This document shows, one piece after another, positions 36,754 to 45,418 of a DNA stretch of 64,000 nucleotides (the stretch's first letter is position 1; each line of letters opens with the position of its first letter). This stretch comes from Glycomyces terrestris. Its GTDB lineage: Bacteria; Actinomycetota; Actinomycetes; Mycobacteriales; Micromonosporaceae. The notes under the pieces were generated by a model. The model searched no databases. It was given only the letters and a program-made list of their open reading frames with translations, and was not told where the DNA came from. The stretch is taken from NCBI RefSeq assembly GCF_003933745.1, contig NZ_RSEB01000004.1:1-64000 (forward strand), given 5' to 3'. Position numbers and translations under genes: made by a program.

Positions 36754-38037
36754 TCATCCTCGTTCGAAGCGCGCCAACTGGGCCCGCATGTCCTTGACGG
36801 CCCGGAGGGTCCCGCCGATCGTGCCGGTGACCTTGCTCTTGCCGGTGCGCAGGCGGTAGGGGACGGGCAGCTCGGCGATCCGCCAGCCCTCCCGTCCGGC
36901 GCGCAGCACCATCTCCAGCGGCCACCCGGAGCGGCGGTCGGCGATCCCGAGGCCGAGCAGCGCCTCGCGCCGGGCGGCGCGCATCGGCCCGAGGTCGGTC
37001 ACGTCCGCGCCGCAGCGGCGCCGCACCTGGCGCGCGAGGTACCGGTTGGCGAGGCGGTTGCGCAGCGGCTGCGCGCCCGCCTCGGCGTCGCGCGCGCCGA
37101 GCACCAGGTCGGCCTCGCCGGCCAGGACCGGCGCGCACACCCGCGGCAGGTCGGCCGGGTCGAGGGTCGCGTCGCAGTCCATGAAGGCCACCACCGGCGC
37201 GGTGGCGGCGGCGAGCCCGGCGTGACACGCCGCGCCGAAGCCGCGGCGCGCCTCCGTCACGACCCGGGCGCCCAGCCGGGCGGCCACCTCGCCCGACCCG
37301 TCCGCGGAGCCGTTGTCGACCACGATCGGGCGGTAGCCCGCGGGCATGCGCGACAGGACCCACGGGATCGCCTCCCGCTCGTCGAGCACCGGCAGCACCA
37401 CGTCCACGGCGGCCGGCTCCGACAGCTCGCGCACGCGGCGCGCCGTGCGCGTCTCCGGGGCGAGGGCGGCCACGGCGCGGGCGTCCCCGATGTCGTTGAC
37501 GTCGCGCAGCACCGGCAGGTCCGCCACCGCCAGTCCGAGTGCCTCCAACCGCTTCCGTTGCAGCAGACCGGTGTCGCCGCGGCTCATCGGCACGCCCCGG
37601 AACGCGTCCGGGTGCGGCCGGGCCAGGCCCAGCGCCCACCAGCCGCCGTCCTCGGCGAGGCCCAGCGCCGCGTCCGCGCCGTCGAGCACGACGCCCAGCG
37701 CCGCGTCGAGCAGGCCCGGCGTCACCTGCGGGGTGTCCATGCCGATCTGGAGGCCCGGCCCGCCAGCGACCGCCCAGGCCGCGGCCAGCCGCTCCCCGAA
37801 CCCGCCCTGGACCTGCGGGACGACCGTGAACCCCTCCGGCAGCCACGGTCCCGGCTCGCCCTCGAGCGCGAGGATCCGCCGGTCCGCGCCGCACGCCGCG
37901 ACCGCCTCGAGGGTGTCGGCGAGCGCGGCCTCGGCCACCGAGGCGGCCTCCGCGGGCGTGAGCGGCGGCGAGAGGCGGGTCTTGGACCGGCCCGGGACCG
38001 GGGCCTTCGCCATGACGAGGAGATGGGTCCGCTGCAT
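36754..38037 (-). CDS. Fusion of DUF2064 (TIGR04282-type) nucleotidyl/glycosyl transferase with a GT2 glycosyltransferase
   Basis: The product is 427 residues. Residues 1-200 form the DUF2064 domain (LLVMAKAPVPGRSKTRL, QIGMDTPQVTPGLLD, LAEDGGWWALGL), a GT-A/nucleotidyltransferase-like fold. Residues 210-427 are a GT2 domain (VDVVLPVLDEREAI, VVDNGSADGSGEVA, FMDCDATLDPADLP with the DxD) ending with a polyprenyl-phosphate-transferase-like tail (PVPYRLRTGKSKVTGTIGG). The two activities are often separate genes; here they are one chain, suggesting sequential steps. TAGCAT lies 7 nt before ATG 38037. It diverges from a two-component operon. Confidence 0.88.
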   Translation of the reverse strand: MQRTHLLVMAKAPVPGRSKTRLSPPLTPAEAASVAEAALADTLEAVAACGADRRILALEGEPGPWLPEGFTVVPQVQGGFGERLAAAWAVAGGPGLQIGMDTPQVTPGLLDAALGVVLDGADAALGLAEDGGWWALGLARPHPDAFRGVPMSRGDTGLLQRKRLEALGLAVADLPVLRDVNDIGDARAVAALAPETRTARRVRELSEPAAVDVVLPVLDEREAIPWVLSRMPAGYRPIVVDNGSADGSGEVAARLGARVVTEARRGFGAACHAGLAAATAPVVAFMDCDATLDPADLPRVCAPVLAGEADLVLGARDAEAGAQPLRNRLANRYLARQVRRRCGADVTDLGPMRAARREALLGLGIADRRSGWPLEMVLRAGREGWRIAELPVPYRLRTGKSKVTGTIGGTLRAVKDMRAQLARFERG

Positions 38038-38150
38038 GCGTCCGATGCTACGGAGGAAACCGGCGCCGCAGCGGCGGAGGATTCTTACGGTATGCGAAAG
38101 TCTCGGCCGGTCGGGTGACGCGGGCGCGCGCGATCGGGCATCGTTGGGCC

Positions 38151-38840
38151 ATGAGCTCCGAAGCCGACGCGCGCGTCCTGGTCGTCGACGACGACCCCGC
38201 GCTCGCCGAGGTCGTCGCCCGGTACCTGCGCCGCGACGGCTACGACGTCGACTACGCGCCCGACGGCGAGTCCGGGCTCCGCCAGGCCCTCGCGACCCTC
38301 CCCGACCTCGTCGTCCTCGACCTGATGATGCCCGGCATGGACGGCTTCGAGGTCTGCCGGCGCCTGCGCGAGGCCACCGCGATCCCCGTCGTCATGCTGA
38401 CCGCCCGCGGCGAGGAGAACGACCGCATCGCCGGCCTCGACCTCGGCGCCGACGACTACGTCACCAAGCCGTTCTCCCCGGGCGAGCTCGCCGCCCGCGT
38501 CCGGGCCGTCCTGCGCCGCGCCTCGGCCCCGCCCGCCCCCGCCGCGCTCCTCACCGGCGGCGACGTCGAGATCGACACCCGCGCCCACACCGTGCGCCGC
38601 AAGGGCGAGCCGATCACGCTCACCACCAAGGAGTACGACCTCCTCGTGTGCTTCATGACCCACCCCGGCCGCGCCTTCCGCCGCGAGGAGCTCCTGGAGA
38701 CCGTGTGGGGCTGGAGCATCGGCGACACGTCCACCGTGACCGTCCACGTGCGGCGGCTGCGCGAGAAGGTCGAGACCGACGCCTCCGCGCCCCGCCACCT
38801 GACGACCGTGCGCGGCGTCGGCTACCGGTGGGAGCCGTGA
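38151..38840 (+). CDS. OmpR-family response regulator
   Basis: The product is 229 residues. The receiver domain (VLVVDDDPALAEVVARY, phosphoacceptor Asp in VVLDLMMPGMDGF, Lys in DYVTKPFSPGEL) is followed by a winged-helix effector domain (ITLTTKEYDLLVCF, TVTVHVRRLREKVE, TVRGVGYRWEP). ATG 38151 is chosen from the domain start; the upstream region has no strong ribosome site. It overlaps the histidine kinase start (TGATG) and so is translated with it. It is divergent from the glycosyltransferase-fusion gene, which it may control. Confidence 0.95.
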   Translation: MSSEADARVLVVDDDPALAEVVARYLRRDGYDVDYAPDGESGLRQALATLPDLVVLDLMMPGMDGFEVCRRLREATAIPVVMLTARGEENDRIAGLDLGADDYVTKPFSPGELAARVRAVLRRASAPPAPAALLTGGDVEIDTRAHTVRRKGEPITLTTKEYDLLVCFMTHPGRAFRREELLETVWGWSIGDTSTVTVHVRRLREKVETDASAPRHLTTVRGVGYRWEP

Positions 38841-40072
38841 TGGCCCACCCGCGCCGCCTCGCAGGCTCCCTCGTGATCCTCGCCGTCGCCCTCGCCGCGG
38901 CCACCGTCCTCGCCGTCGCGTTCGACTTCCCGCCCAGGGACATCGCGATCCTCGTCGCCGTCGCCGGGGTCGCCTCCTCGGCCGCGGGCGTCGCCGGCGG
39001 CCTCGTCCTGCGCCGCCTGCGCAGCCGGCCCGCCCGCGTCCAGACCATGACCGTCGCCCTCTCCTCGGTCCTGGTCGCCGCCACCGGCGTCGTCACCGCA
39101 GCGCTCGCCATGTTCATCTCCTTCCACGACCTCGTCCTCCTCTTCGTCGTCCTCATCGTCGCCTCCGGGGTCGCCTTCGGCGCCGCCTGGCAGCTCGGCG
39201 ACGACATCGGCGCGGGCGCCCAGCAGGTCGGCGCCTACGCGCGCACCATGGTCGGCGGCGACGGCCGCATCGCCGCCGCGATCGCCCCGCCCGTGACCGG
39301 CCCGGGCGAACTGGCCGCGCTCGCGGGCGAACTCGCCGACGTCTCCCGCCGCCTCGAGGAGTCCCGCCGCCGCGAGCGCGCCCTCGAAGCCTCGCGCCGC
39401 GAACTCATCGCCTGGGTCTCCCACGACCTGCGCGCGCCCCTCGCCACCATCCGCGCCATGGCCGAGGCCCTCGACGACGCCGTCGTGGACGACGACGCGG
39501 CCGTCAAGCGGTACCACTCCCAGATCCGCACCGACGCCGAACGCCTCACCGCGCTCGTCGACGACCTGTTCGAGCTCTCCCGCATCAACAGCGGCTCCCT
39601 GCGGCTCGGCCGCGAGAAGGTCGAGGTCTGCGACGCCCTCGCCGACGCCCTCGCCGGCGCCGGCGCCGCCGCCGAGGTCAAGGGCGTCACCCTGGTCGAG
39701 CGGGTCGCGCCGCTCCCGCCGATCGACGTCGCCGCCCGCGAGTTCTGCCGCGCCCTCGACAACCTCATCGACAACGCGATCCGGCACACGCCGCCGGGCC
39801 GCGCGGTCGCCGTCGAGGCCGCCGCGACCGCCGGCGGCGCGGTCGTGCACGTCACCGACGCGTGCGGCGGCATCCCCGAGGCCGACCTGCCCCGCGTGTT
39901 CGACATCGCCTTCCGCGGCGACCAGGCCCGCGGCCGCGACGACCGCGGCGGCGGCCTCGGCCTCGCCATCAGCCGCGGCCTCGTCGAAGCCCACGGCGGC
40001 ACCGTCACCGTCGCCAACCACGGGGACGGCTGCCGTTTCACCGTGACCCTCCCCAGTGGAGCCCGCGCGTGA
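38840..40072 (+). CDS. Sensor histidine kinase
   Basis: The product is 410 residues. Four predicted membrane helices occupy residues 1-120 (LAGSLVILAVALAAATVLAV and on), with almost no extracellular loop, so it probably senses within the membrane. A HAMP-like linker precedes HisKA (phospho-His in LIAWVSHDLRAPLATIRAM) and HATPase_c (N box LDNLIDNAIRHTPPG, G boxes DRGGGLGLAISRGLVEAHGG). The start overlaps the response regulator stop. The 3' end overlaps the next gene by GTGA, so regulator, kinase and membrane protein are coupled. Confidence 0.94.
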   Translation: MAHPRRLAGSLVILAVALAAATVLAVAFDFPPRDIAILVAVAGVASSAAGVAGGLVLRRLRSRPARVQTMTVALSSVLVAATGVVTAALAMFISFHDLVLLFVVLIVASGVAFGAAWQLGDDIGAGAQQVGAYARTMVGGDGRIAAAIAPPVTGPGELAALAGELADVSRRLEESRRRERALEASRRELIAWVSHDLRAPLATIRAMAEALDDAVVDDDAAVKRYHSQIRTDAERLTALVDDLFELSRINSGSLRLGREKVEVCDALADALAGAGAAAEVKGVTLVERVAPLPPIDVAAREFCRALDNLIDNAIRHTPPGRAVAVEAAATAGGAVVHVTDACGGIPEADLPRVFDIAFRGDQARGRDDRGGGLGLAISRGLVEAHGGTVTVANHGDGCRFTVTLPSGARA

Positions 40073-41355
40073 CGGACCGCCGCCCGGCGCTCCAGGCCGC
40101 CGCCGTCCTCGCCGCCTGGGCACTGCTCCTGGCCCTCGCGTGGCTCCTCGGGCAGCACAAGCTCGCCACCGCGGCCGCCGACCTCAAACTCGACGCCATG
40201 CCGCTGTACGGCTCCTGGGAATGGCACCTCCACCCCGGGCTCCTCGCCCCCGTCGCGGTGGGCGCCTTGACCATCGGGTACCTGCCGCGGATCTGCGAAC
40301 GGTGGCGCTGGCGGTACGCGGCGGTCGCCACCGCCGTCGCGGGTGCCGCCTTCAGCGCGGCGATGGCGCTCGCGCACTCCCACCCGCGCACCTGGACCGA
40401 CCTCGACCACCACTACGCGCGCCACACCGCGCTCGTCGACGCGGCCGGCGGACCCGGGGCCTTCCTGGAGACCTACACCGCCGTCCAGCTCACCGGCGAG
40501 TTCCCCGTCCACCTCCAGTCCCACCCGCCCGGCCTGGTCCTGTGCCTCTGGGCCGCCGAGCAGCTCGGGCTCGAAGGACTCGTGTTCCAGAACGCCGTCG
40601 TCAAGCTCGGCGTCGCCGCCGCGGTCGCCGCGGCCCTGGCGATCGGCCGCGAGGTCGCCGGTGAACGCCAGGCCCGCCGGGCCGCGCCGTTCCTCGTCAT
40701 CGCGCCGGCCGCGTTCTGGCAGAACAACGCCGACCTCGTCTTCGCCGGCGCCGCGCTCGCGGCCCTCGCCTGCCTCGTGCTGGCGACCGGCCGCACCGGC
40801 GTCCGGGCCGCGGCGCTGACCGCCGCGGGCGGCCTCCTCGCCGGCGCGGCCCTGATGCTCTCGTTCTCGGCCGCGCTCCTGGCGGTCCCGCTGCTCGCCG
40901 TCGCCGTCCGCCGCCGCCGCTGGGGCGTCCTCCTCGGCGGCGGCGCGCTCGCCGCCGCGGTGGTGCTCCTGCCGCTCCTGTGGGGCTACTGGTGGCTCGA
41001 CGGCCTCGCGGCGACCCGCGAGCGGTACGCCGCCGGAGTGGCCGCCGCCCGCGGCTACTGGTACTTCCTGCTCGCGAACCTCGCGGTGTTCGCGCTCGCG
41101 CTCGGCCCGGCCCTCGCGGTCGCGCTGGCGCGCCTGCGCGACCGCCGCATGTGGATCGTGGTCGGCTCGTGCCTGGCGGCCGTGGCCGCCGCGGACCTCT
41201 CCGGCCTGTCCTCCTCCGAAGTGGAGCGGATCTGGCAGCCGTTCATGCCGCTCGTGCTCCTGGCCGGGGCCGCCCTCACCCGCCCCCGGGCGTGGCTCGG
41301 GCTCCAACTGGCCGCCGCCCTCGTCCTCGCCGCCGCGCTCCGCGTGCAGTGGTGA
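40069..41355 (+). CDS. Polytopic membrane protein, GT-C/mannosyltransferase-like
   Basis: The product is 428 residues with about ten predicted membrane helices. The first extracytoplasmic loop is long and polar (THPRTWTDLDHHYARHTALVDAAG by content, with HLQSHPPGL further on), as in GT-C membrane glycosyltransferases that use polyprenyl-phosphate sugars. I see no conserved motif strong enough to name a family. GTG 40069 overlaps the kinase stop. Its place between a kinase and a sugar epimerase, facing a GT2 gene, favours a role in transferring or flipping a lipid-linked sugar. Confidence 0.7.
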   Translation: MTDRRPALQAAAVLAAWALLLALAWLLGQHKLATAAADLKLDAMPLYGSWEWHLHPGLLAPVAVGALTIGYLPRICERWRWRYAAVATAVAGAAFSAAMALAHSHPRTWTDLDHHYARHTALVDAAGGPGAFLETYTAVQLTGEFPVHLQSHPPGLVLCLWAAEQLGLEGLVFQNAVVKLGVAAAVAAALAIGREVAGERQARRAAPFLVIAPAAFWQNNADLVFAGAALAALACLVLATGRTGVRAAALTAAGGLLAGAALMLSFSAALLAVPLLAVAVRRRRWGVLLGGGALAAAVVLLPLLWGYWWLDGLAATRERYAAGVAAARGYWYFLLANLAVFALALGPALAVALARLRDRRMWIVVGSCLAAVAAADLSGLSSSEVERIWQPFMPLVLLAGAALTRPRAWLGLQLAAALVLAAALRVQW

Positions 41356-41375
41356 ACTCCAGAAAGGACCGAACC

Positions 41376-42404
41376 ATGCGCGTACTCGTCACCGGCGGCG
41401 CCGGCTTCATCGGCGGGGCCGTCGTCGACCGGCTCGCCGCCCGCGGCGACGACGTCGTCGTCCTCGACTCCCTCGCCGCCCACCCCGAGGCCCCCGACCT
41501 GCCGGACGCGGTCGACCTCGTCGTCGGCGACCTCAACGACGAGGACGCCGTCGACCGCGCGGTCGCGGGCGTCGACGCCGTCTGCCACCAGGCCGCCCGC
41601 GTCGGCCTCGGCGTCGACTTCGACGACGTGACCGGCTACGTCGCCGACAACGACGCCGGCACCGCGGCGCTCCTGCGGGCCCTGTGGCGCCGCGGCTTCA
41701 CCGGCCGCCTCGTCGTCGCCTCCTCCATGGTCGTCTACGGCGAGGGCCGCTACCGGTGCCCCGACCACGGCGACGTCCGCGCCGCCCCGCGCCGACGCGC
41801 CGACCTCGACGCGGGCCGCTTCGAACCCCGCTGCCACCGCTGCGGCACCGCCCTCGCCTGGGCCCCGGTCACCGAGGACGCCCCGCTCGACCCCCGGAAC
41901 GTCTACGCCGCCACCAAGGTCCACACCGAGCACCTCGCGTCCCTGTACGGGCGCGAATCGGGCGCCCGCGTCTGCGCCCTGCGCTACCACAACGTCTACG
42001 GTCCCCGCATGCCCCGCGACACCCCCTACGCCGGCGTCGCGAGCATCTTCCGCAGCGCCCTCGAACACGGAACCGCCCCGCGCGTGTTCGAGGACGGCGC
42101 CCAGGTCCGCGACTTCGTCCACGTCCACGACGTCGCCCGCGCCAACCTCCTCGCCCTCGACAGCCCCTGGGAGGGCGCCTGCAACATCGCCAGCGGCGAA
42201 CCGCACAGCATCGCCGACATGGCCCGCGCCCTCGCCGCCGCCCACCCCGGCGCACCCGAACCGGTCGTCACCGGCGAGTACCGCCTCGGCGACGTCCGGC
42301 ACGTCGTCGCCGCCCCCGACCTCGCCGCCGACGCCCTCGGCTTCCGCGCCGAGACCGCCTTCGCCGACGGCATGCGCGCCTTCGCCCGCGACCCGCTCCG
42401 CTGA
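41376..42404 (+). CDS. NAD-dependent sugar epimerase (extended SDR) with Zn-ribbon-like insertion
   Basis: The product is 342 residues. The Rossmann motif VLVTGGAGFIGG, catalytic Ser region VVASSMVVYGEG and YxxxK (YAATK) mark an extended short-chain dehydrogenase acting on nucleotide sugars. Between the Ser and Tyr is an insertion of about 45 residues with CPDH and CHRC, a likely zinc site, as also seen in dTDP-L-rhamnose 4-epimerase-like proteins (from memory). GRDFVH-type residues (QVRDFVHVHDVA) and CNIASGEPHS follow. AAAGGA before ATG 41376 supports the start. It is last in the regulator-kinase-membrane protein operon. Confidence 0.88.
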   Translation: MRVLVTGGAGFIGGAVVDRLAARGDDVVVLDSLAAHPEAPDLPDAVDLVVGDLNDEDAVDRAVAGVDAVCHQAARVGLGVDFDDVTGYVADNDAGTAALLRALWRRGFTGRLVVASSMVVYGEGRYRCPDHGDVRAAPRRRADLDAGRFEPRCHRCGTALAWAPVTEDAPLDPRNVYAATKVHTEHLASLYGRESGARVCALRYHNVYGPRMPRDTPYAGVASIFRSALEHGTAPRVFEDGAQVRDFVHVHDVARANLLALDSPWEGACNIASGEPHSIADMARALAAAHPGAPEPVVTGEYRLGDVRHVVAAPDLAADALGFRAETAFADGMRAFARDPLR

Positions 42405-42411
42405 CCCGGGC

Positions 42412-42765
42412 TCAGGCCCGCCAGCTCCGGCGCGGCCTGAGCTCCAGGTCCGGCACCGCCGGCGGGAACGGCGGGTACCGCACGACCAGGTCCTCCCAGA
42501 CCTCGTTCGGGATCGCCAGGCCCGCGTCGATCATCGCCGCCCCCTGCCACAGCCCCAGCGACTTCAGGGCCGCCGCGGTGCTGCGGCAGATCTCCTCGTT
42601 CAGGCTCGCGAACCGCTCTCCGGCCGCCTCCCGCTCCGCGATCCCGGCCGGATCGGCCGCGTCCTCCAGGCGCTCCAGCACCGCCCCCAGCCGCTCGCAC
42701 TCCTCCGTCAGCTCCAGCACCGGCCGGAACGCCGCCGCGATCCGCCCGTCGGTCACCTCGTCCAC
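42412..42765 (-). CDS. Small hypothetical protein
   Basis: The product is 117 residues, acidic and mostly helical (FRPVLELTEECERLGAVLERL, ERFASLNEEICRSTAAALKSL), ending in basic RPRRSWRA. No family is recognised. GTG 42765 is preceded by GAAAGGGG at good spacing; the frame extends to 42816. It converges on the epimerase gene (7-bp gap) and no function can be proposed. Confidence 0.55.
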   Translation of the reverse strand: MDEVTDGRIAAAFRPVLELTEECERLGAVLERLEDAADPAGIAEREAAGERFASLNEEICRSTAAALKSLGLWQGAAMIDAGLAIPNEVWEDLVVRYPPFPPAVPDLELRPRRSWRA

Positions 42766-42924
42766 GACCCACCCCTTTCCGGCACGAACCCTAGTGCAGG
42801 GCCCGGCGGTCGGCACGGCGCCGTCCCCGGCCCCCCGACCTGCGCCCGAGCCGGGAATGATGAGTTTTCCGGCCCCTGACCGTCATACCGGTGACAACGA
42901 TCGACGAGAGGGAAGGACGAGGCG

Positions 42925-43911
42925 ATGCGCACCGACACGCTGCTGGAGGAACTGGGCGTCAGCGACCTGGGGGAGGTGGACGAGCAGACCTTCGCCGGCC
43001 TCGCCGAACGGCACCGGCGGGAGCTGCACGTGCACTGCTACCGGATGCTCGGGTCGTTCGAGGACGCCGAGGACGCCGTGCAGGACGCGCTCCTGAGCGC
43101 CTGGCGCCGCCGCGAGACCTACGAAGGCAGGTCCACGTTCCGGGCCTGGCTCTACCGGATCGCCACCAACGCCTGCCTCGACCTGCTCGCCAAGCACCGC
43201 CCCAAGCCCGCCGCCGGCGGCGAGGTCCTGTGGCTCCAGCCCTACCCGGACCGGCTCCTCGACGAACTCCCCGCGGTCGGCGCCGACGAACCGGAGGCGC
43301 TCGCCGTCGCCCGCGAGACCATCGAGCTCGCCTACGTCGTCGCCGTCCAGCACCTCGCGCCCCGCCCGCGCGCCGTGCTCATTCTGCGCGACGTGCTCGG
43401 CTGGCGCGCCAAGGACACCGCCGACCTCCTCGGCGTCACCGTCAACGCCGTGAACAGCGCCCTCCAGCGCGCCCGCGCCGGCATGCGCGAGCACCTCCCC
43501 GCCGAACGCCAGGACTGGACCGGCGGCGCCGAGGACCCCGAGACGCGCGAACTCGTGCGCCGCTACACCGAATCCTGCGTCGCCACCGACGTCCAAGGCG
43601 TCGCCGCGCTCCTGCGCGAGGACGTGCGCTGCTCCATGCCGCCCACCCCCGGACTCCACATCGGACGCGACGCGGTCGTGCGCGACTGGACCGAGAGCGG
43701 CTTCGGCGACATGGAGCCCCTGCGCGCCGTCCGCACCTCCGCGAACCGGCAGCCCGCGATCGGCTTCTACAGCAAGGACACCGCCACGGGGGACTACCTG
43801 CCGCTGACGCTCGACGTCCTGCGCGTCGCCGGCGGCGCCGTCGCCGAGATCACCACCTTCCACGCCGACCGGTTCGCGCGCTTCGGCCTGCCCGAACGCC
43901 TCGCGGCGTAA
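42925..43911 (+). CDS. ECF-type RNA polymerase sigma factor with C-terminal SnoaL-like domain (TIGR02960-like)
   Basis: The product is 328 residues. Region 2 (HCYRMLGSFEDAEDAVQDAL, RAWLYRIATNACLDLL) is at 35-95 and region 4 (PRPRAVLILRDVLGWRAKDT, NAVNSALQRARAGM) at 140-190. The last ~125 residues form a SnoaL-like fold (RELVRRYTESCVATDVQGVA, FHADRFARFGLP), as in ECF sigma factors regulated through their own C-terminal extension, without a classical anti-sigma. AAGGACGAGG precedes ATG 42925. A DUF6069 membrane protein follows within 12 bp and is likely co-regulated. Confidence 0.9.
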   Translation: MRTDTLLEELGVSDLGEVDEQTFAGLAERHRRELHVHCYRMLGSFEDAEDAVQDALLSAWRRRETYEGRSTFRAWLYRIATNACLDLLAKHRPKPAAGGEVLWLQPYPDRLLDELPAVGADEPEALAVARETIELAYVVAVQHLAPRPRAVLILRDVLGWRAKDTADLLGVTVNAVNSALQRARAGMREHLPAERQDWTGGAEDPETRELVRRYTESCVATDVQGVAALLREDVRCSMPPTPGLHIGRDAVVRDWTESGFGDMEPLRAVRTSANRQPAIGFYSKDTATGDYLPLTLDVLRVAGGAVAEITTFHADRFARFGLPERLAA

Positions 43912-43923
43912 GGAGCCGATCCC

Positions 43924-44346
43924 GTGAACGCGTCCCGCACCGCGGCGCCCCGCCGCGCCCGCCGACTCGCCGCTGCCGGCCTCCTCGCCGTCCCCGCGGC
44001 GGTCGCGGCCACCGTCCTCACCGCCGCGCTCGCCCGCGCCGCCGGCGCCGACTTCGCGATCCCGGCCGGCGGCGAGACGATCCCGCTGCCCGGCTTCGCC
44101 GTCGTCACCGGCTGCTGCTGCCTCGTCGGCCTCGCCCTCGCCGGGGCCCTGCTCCGCTGGAGCGCCCGCCCCGCCGAGCGCTTCGTCCAGACGGCCCTGG
44201 CCCTCACCGCGGTCTCGCTCGTCCCGCCGCTCCTCTCCGGAGGCAGCGGACCCACGATCGCCGCGCTCCTCGTCCTCCACCTCGTCCCCGCGGCGGTGAT
44301 GATCCCCGCGCTGGCGGTGCGGCTGCGCCGTCTCGCGGGGAGCTGA
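43924..44346 (+). CDS. Small four-helix membrane protein (DUF6069-like)
   Basis: The product is 140 residues with four predicted helices (AGLLAVPAAVAATVLTAALA, FAVVTGCCCLVGLALAGALL and two more) and a loop GGETIPLPGF typical of DUF6069 proteins. AAGGAG overlapping the sigma-factor stop serves GTG 43924, so the two are one operon. Function is unknown. It may be a target, or part of the control, of the sigma factor. Confidence 0.8.
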   Translation: MNASRTAAPRRARRLAAAGLLAVPAAVAATVLTAALARAAGADFAIPAGGETIPLPGFAVVTGCCCLVGLALAGALLRWSARPAERFVQTALALTAVSLVPPLLSGGSGPTIAALLVLHLVPAAVMIPALAVRLRRLAGS

Positions 44347-44362
44347 CCGACGCGCCGCGGCG

Positions 44363-45250
44363 TCAGCGCTCGGCGGTGCGCCGCGGCGGCTCGGCGGGCT
44401 CGTCCGCGCCGGTCCAGCTCGCGAGGAGCTGGAGGCGCTCGAAGGAGGGCGAGGCGGGCTCGGCGGTGTACACCAGGAGGACCAGGCCGGGGTCGGCGGT
44501 GAACTCGAGCTCCTCGTAGACCATGTCGAGGTCGCCGACGACCGGGTGGCACACGTGCTTGCGCCCGGTGCCGTGGATGCGGACGTTCCTTGCGGCCCAC
44601 CGGGTCCGGAACTCCTCGGAGCGGGTCGAGAGCTCCCCGACGAGGTCCTGGAGCCCCTTGTCGTGCGGGTCGCGGCCGGCCTCGGCGCGGAGCATCGCGA
44701 CGTTGATGTCGGCGGCGAGCTGCCAGTCGGGGTAGAACCGCTGCGAGCGCTCGGTGTCGAGGTAGCAGAACCGCGCGAAGTTCGGGAGCTGCTCGGCGCC
44801 TTCGTACACGTCGGCGTAGAAGGCCCGCCCGAGCCGGTTGGCGGCGAGGATGTCGAGGCGGCCGTTGCGGATGATCGCGGGCGCGCCGATCGTGTCGAGC
44901 AGCTGCACCAGGCTCTGCCGCGGCGTCCAGTTCTTCGCGCCGCGCCGCCGCGGGCGGGCCTGCGGGGCGCGCCCGGCCGCCTTCGCGAGGTCGAACAGGT
45001 AGGACCGCTCGGCCTCGTCGAGTTGGAGGGCCTTCGCGAGGGCGTCCAGGACGATGTCGGAGGCACCCGCGATCCCGCCGCGCTCAAGGCGCGCGTAGTA
45101 CTCGACGCTCACGTTCGCCAGGACCGCGACCTCGGCGCGGCGCAGCCCCGGCACGCGGCGGTTCGCGCCGGCGGGCAGGCCCGCCCGCTCGGGGGTCAGT
45201 CGCGCGCGGCGCGAGGTCAGGAACTCGCGCACCTCGTCCCGGTAGTCCAC
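44363..45250 (-). CDS. XRE-type regulator with MmyB-like ligand-binding domain
   Basis: The product is 295 residues. The helix-turn-helix is VPGLRRAEVAVLANVSVEYY with ARLERGGIAGASDIV. The MmyB domain follows (KNWTPRQSLVQLLDTIGAPA, GRLDILAANRLGRAFYADV, YEELEFTADPGLVLLVYTAE), which in actinomycetes binds a small hydrophobic ligand. GTG 45250 starts at the usual MDYRDEVREFL. Regulators of this group are commonly divergent from the oxidoreductase gene they control, as here with the alcohol dehydrogenase at 45419. Confidence 0.92.
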   Translation of the reverse strand: MDYRDEVREFLTSRRARLTPERAGLPAGANRRVPGLRRAEVAVLANVSVEYYARLERGGIAGASDIVLDALAKALQLDEAERSYLFDLAKAAGRAPQARPRRRGAKNWTPRQSLVQLLDTIGAPAIIRNGRLDILAANRLGRAFYADVYEGAEQLPNFARFCYLDTERSQRFYPDWQLAADINVAMLRAEAGRDPHDKGLQDLVGELSTRSEEFRTRWAARNVRIHGTGRKHVCHPVVGDLDMVYEELEFTADPGLVLLVYTAEPASPSFERLQLLASWTGADEPAEPPRRTAER

Positions 45251-45278
45251 GCTTCGACGCTACGCCGCCCGGCGCGTC

Positions 45279-45307
45279 CGAGGGGTGCCCTGGCAGTACA
45301 CCCCTCG
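45279..45307. promoter_or_regulatory. Operator between MmyB-type regulator and alcohol dehydrogenase
   Basis: CGAGGGGTG (45279-45287) and CACCCCTCG (45299-45307) are perfect inverted arms with an 11-bp spacer CCCTGGCAGTA, centred in the divergent gap. It is the natural binding site of the MmyB-type regulator. Confidence 0.65.
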
Positions 45308-45418
45308 ACAGTGCGTTCCACCGGGCGCGGAGGCGCGCTTTGATCGAAGACGTGCGGGTCGGCGCGGCCGACCCGGCAGGACCGAGACCGGCCCGCGGCC
45401 GAGACCAGGGAGAGCATC

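Noticed and set aside
36754-38037. Assignment of the DUF2064-GT2 protein to arsenosugar biosynthesis
   Set aside because: The automatic family name suggests it, but no arsenic methyltransferase or radical SAM arsenosugar gene is present here.
40069-41355. Naming the membrane protein as a specific GT39 or GT87 mannosyltransferase
   Set aside because: Helix pattern and context fit the GT-C class, but no diagnostic motif could be identified by eye.
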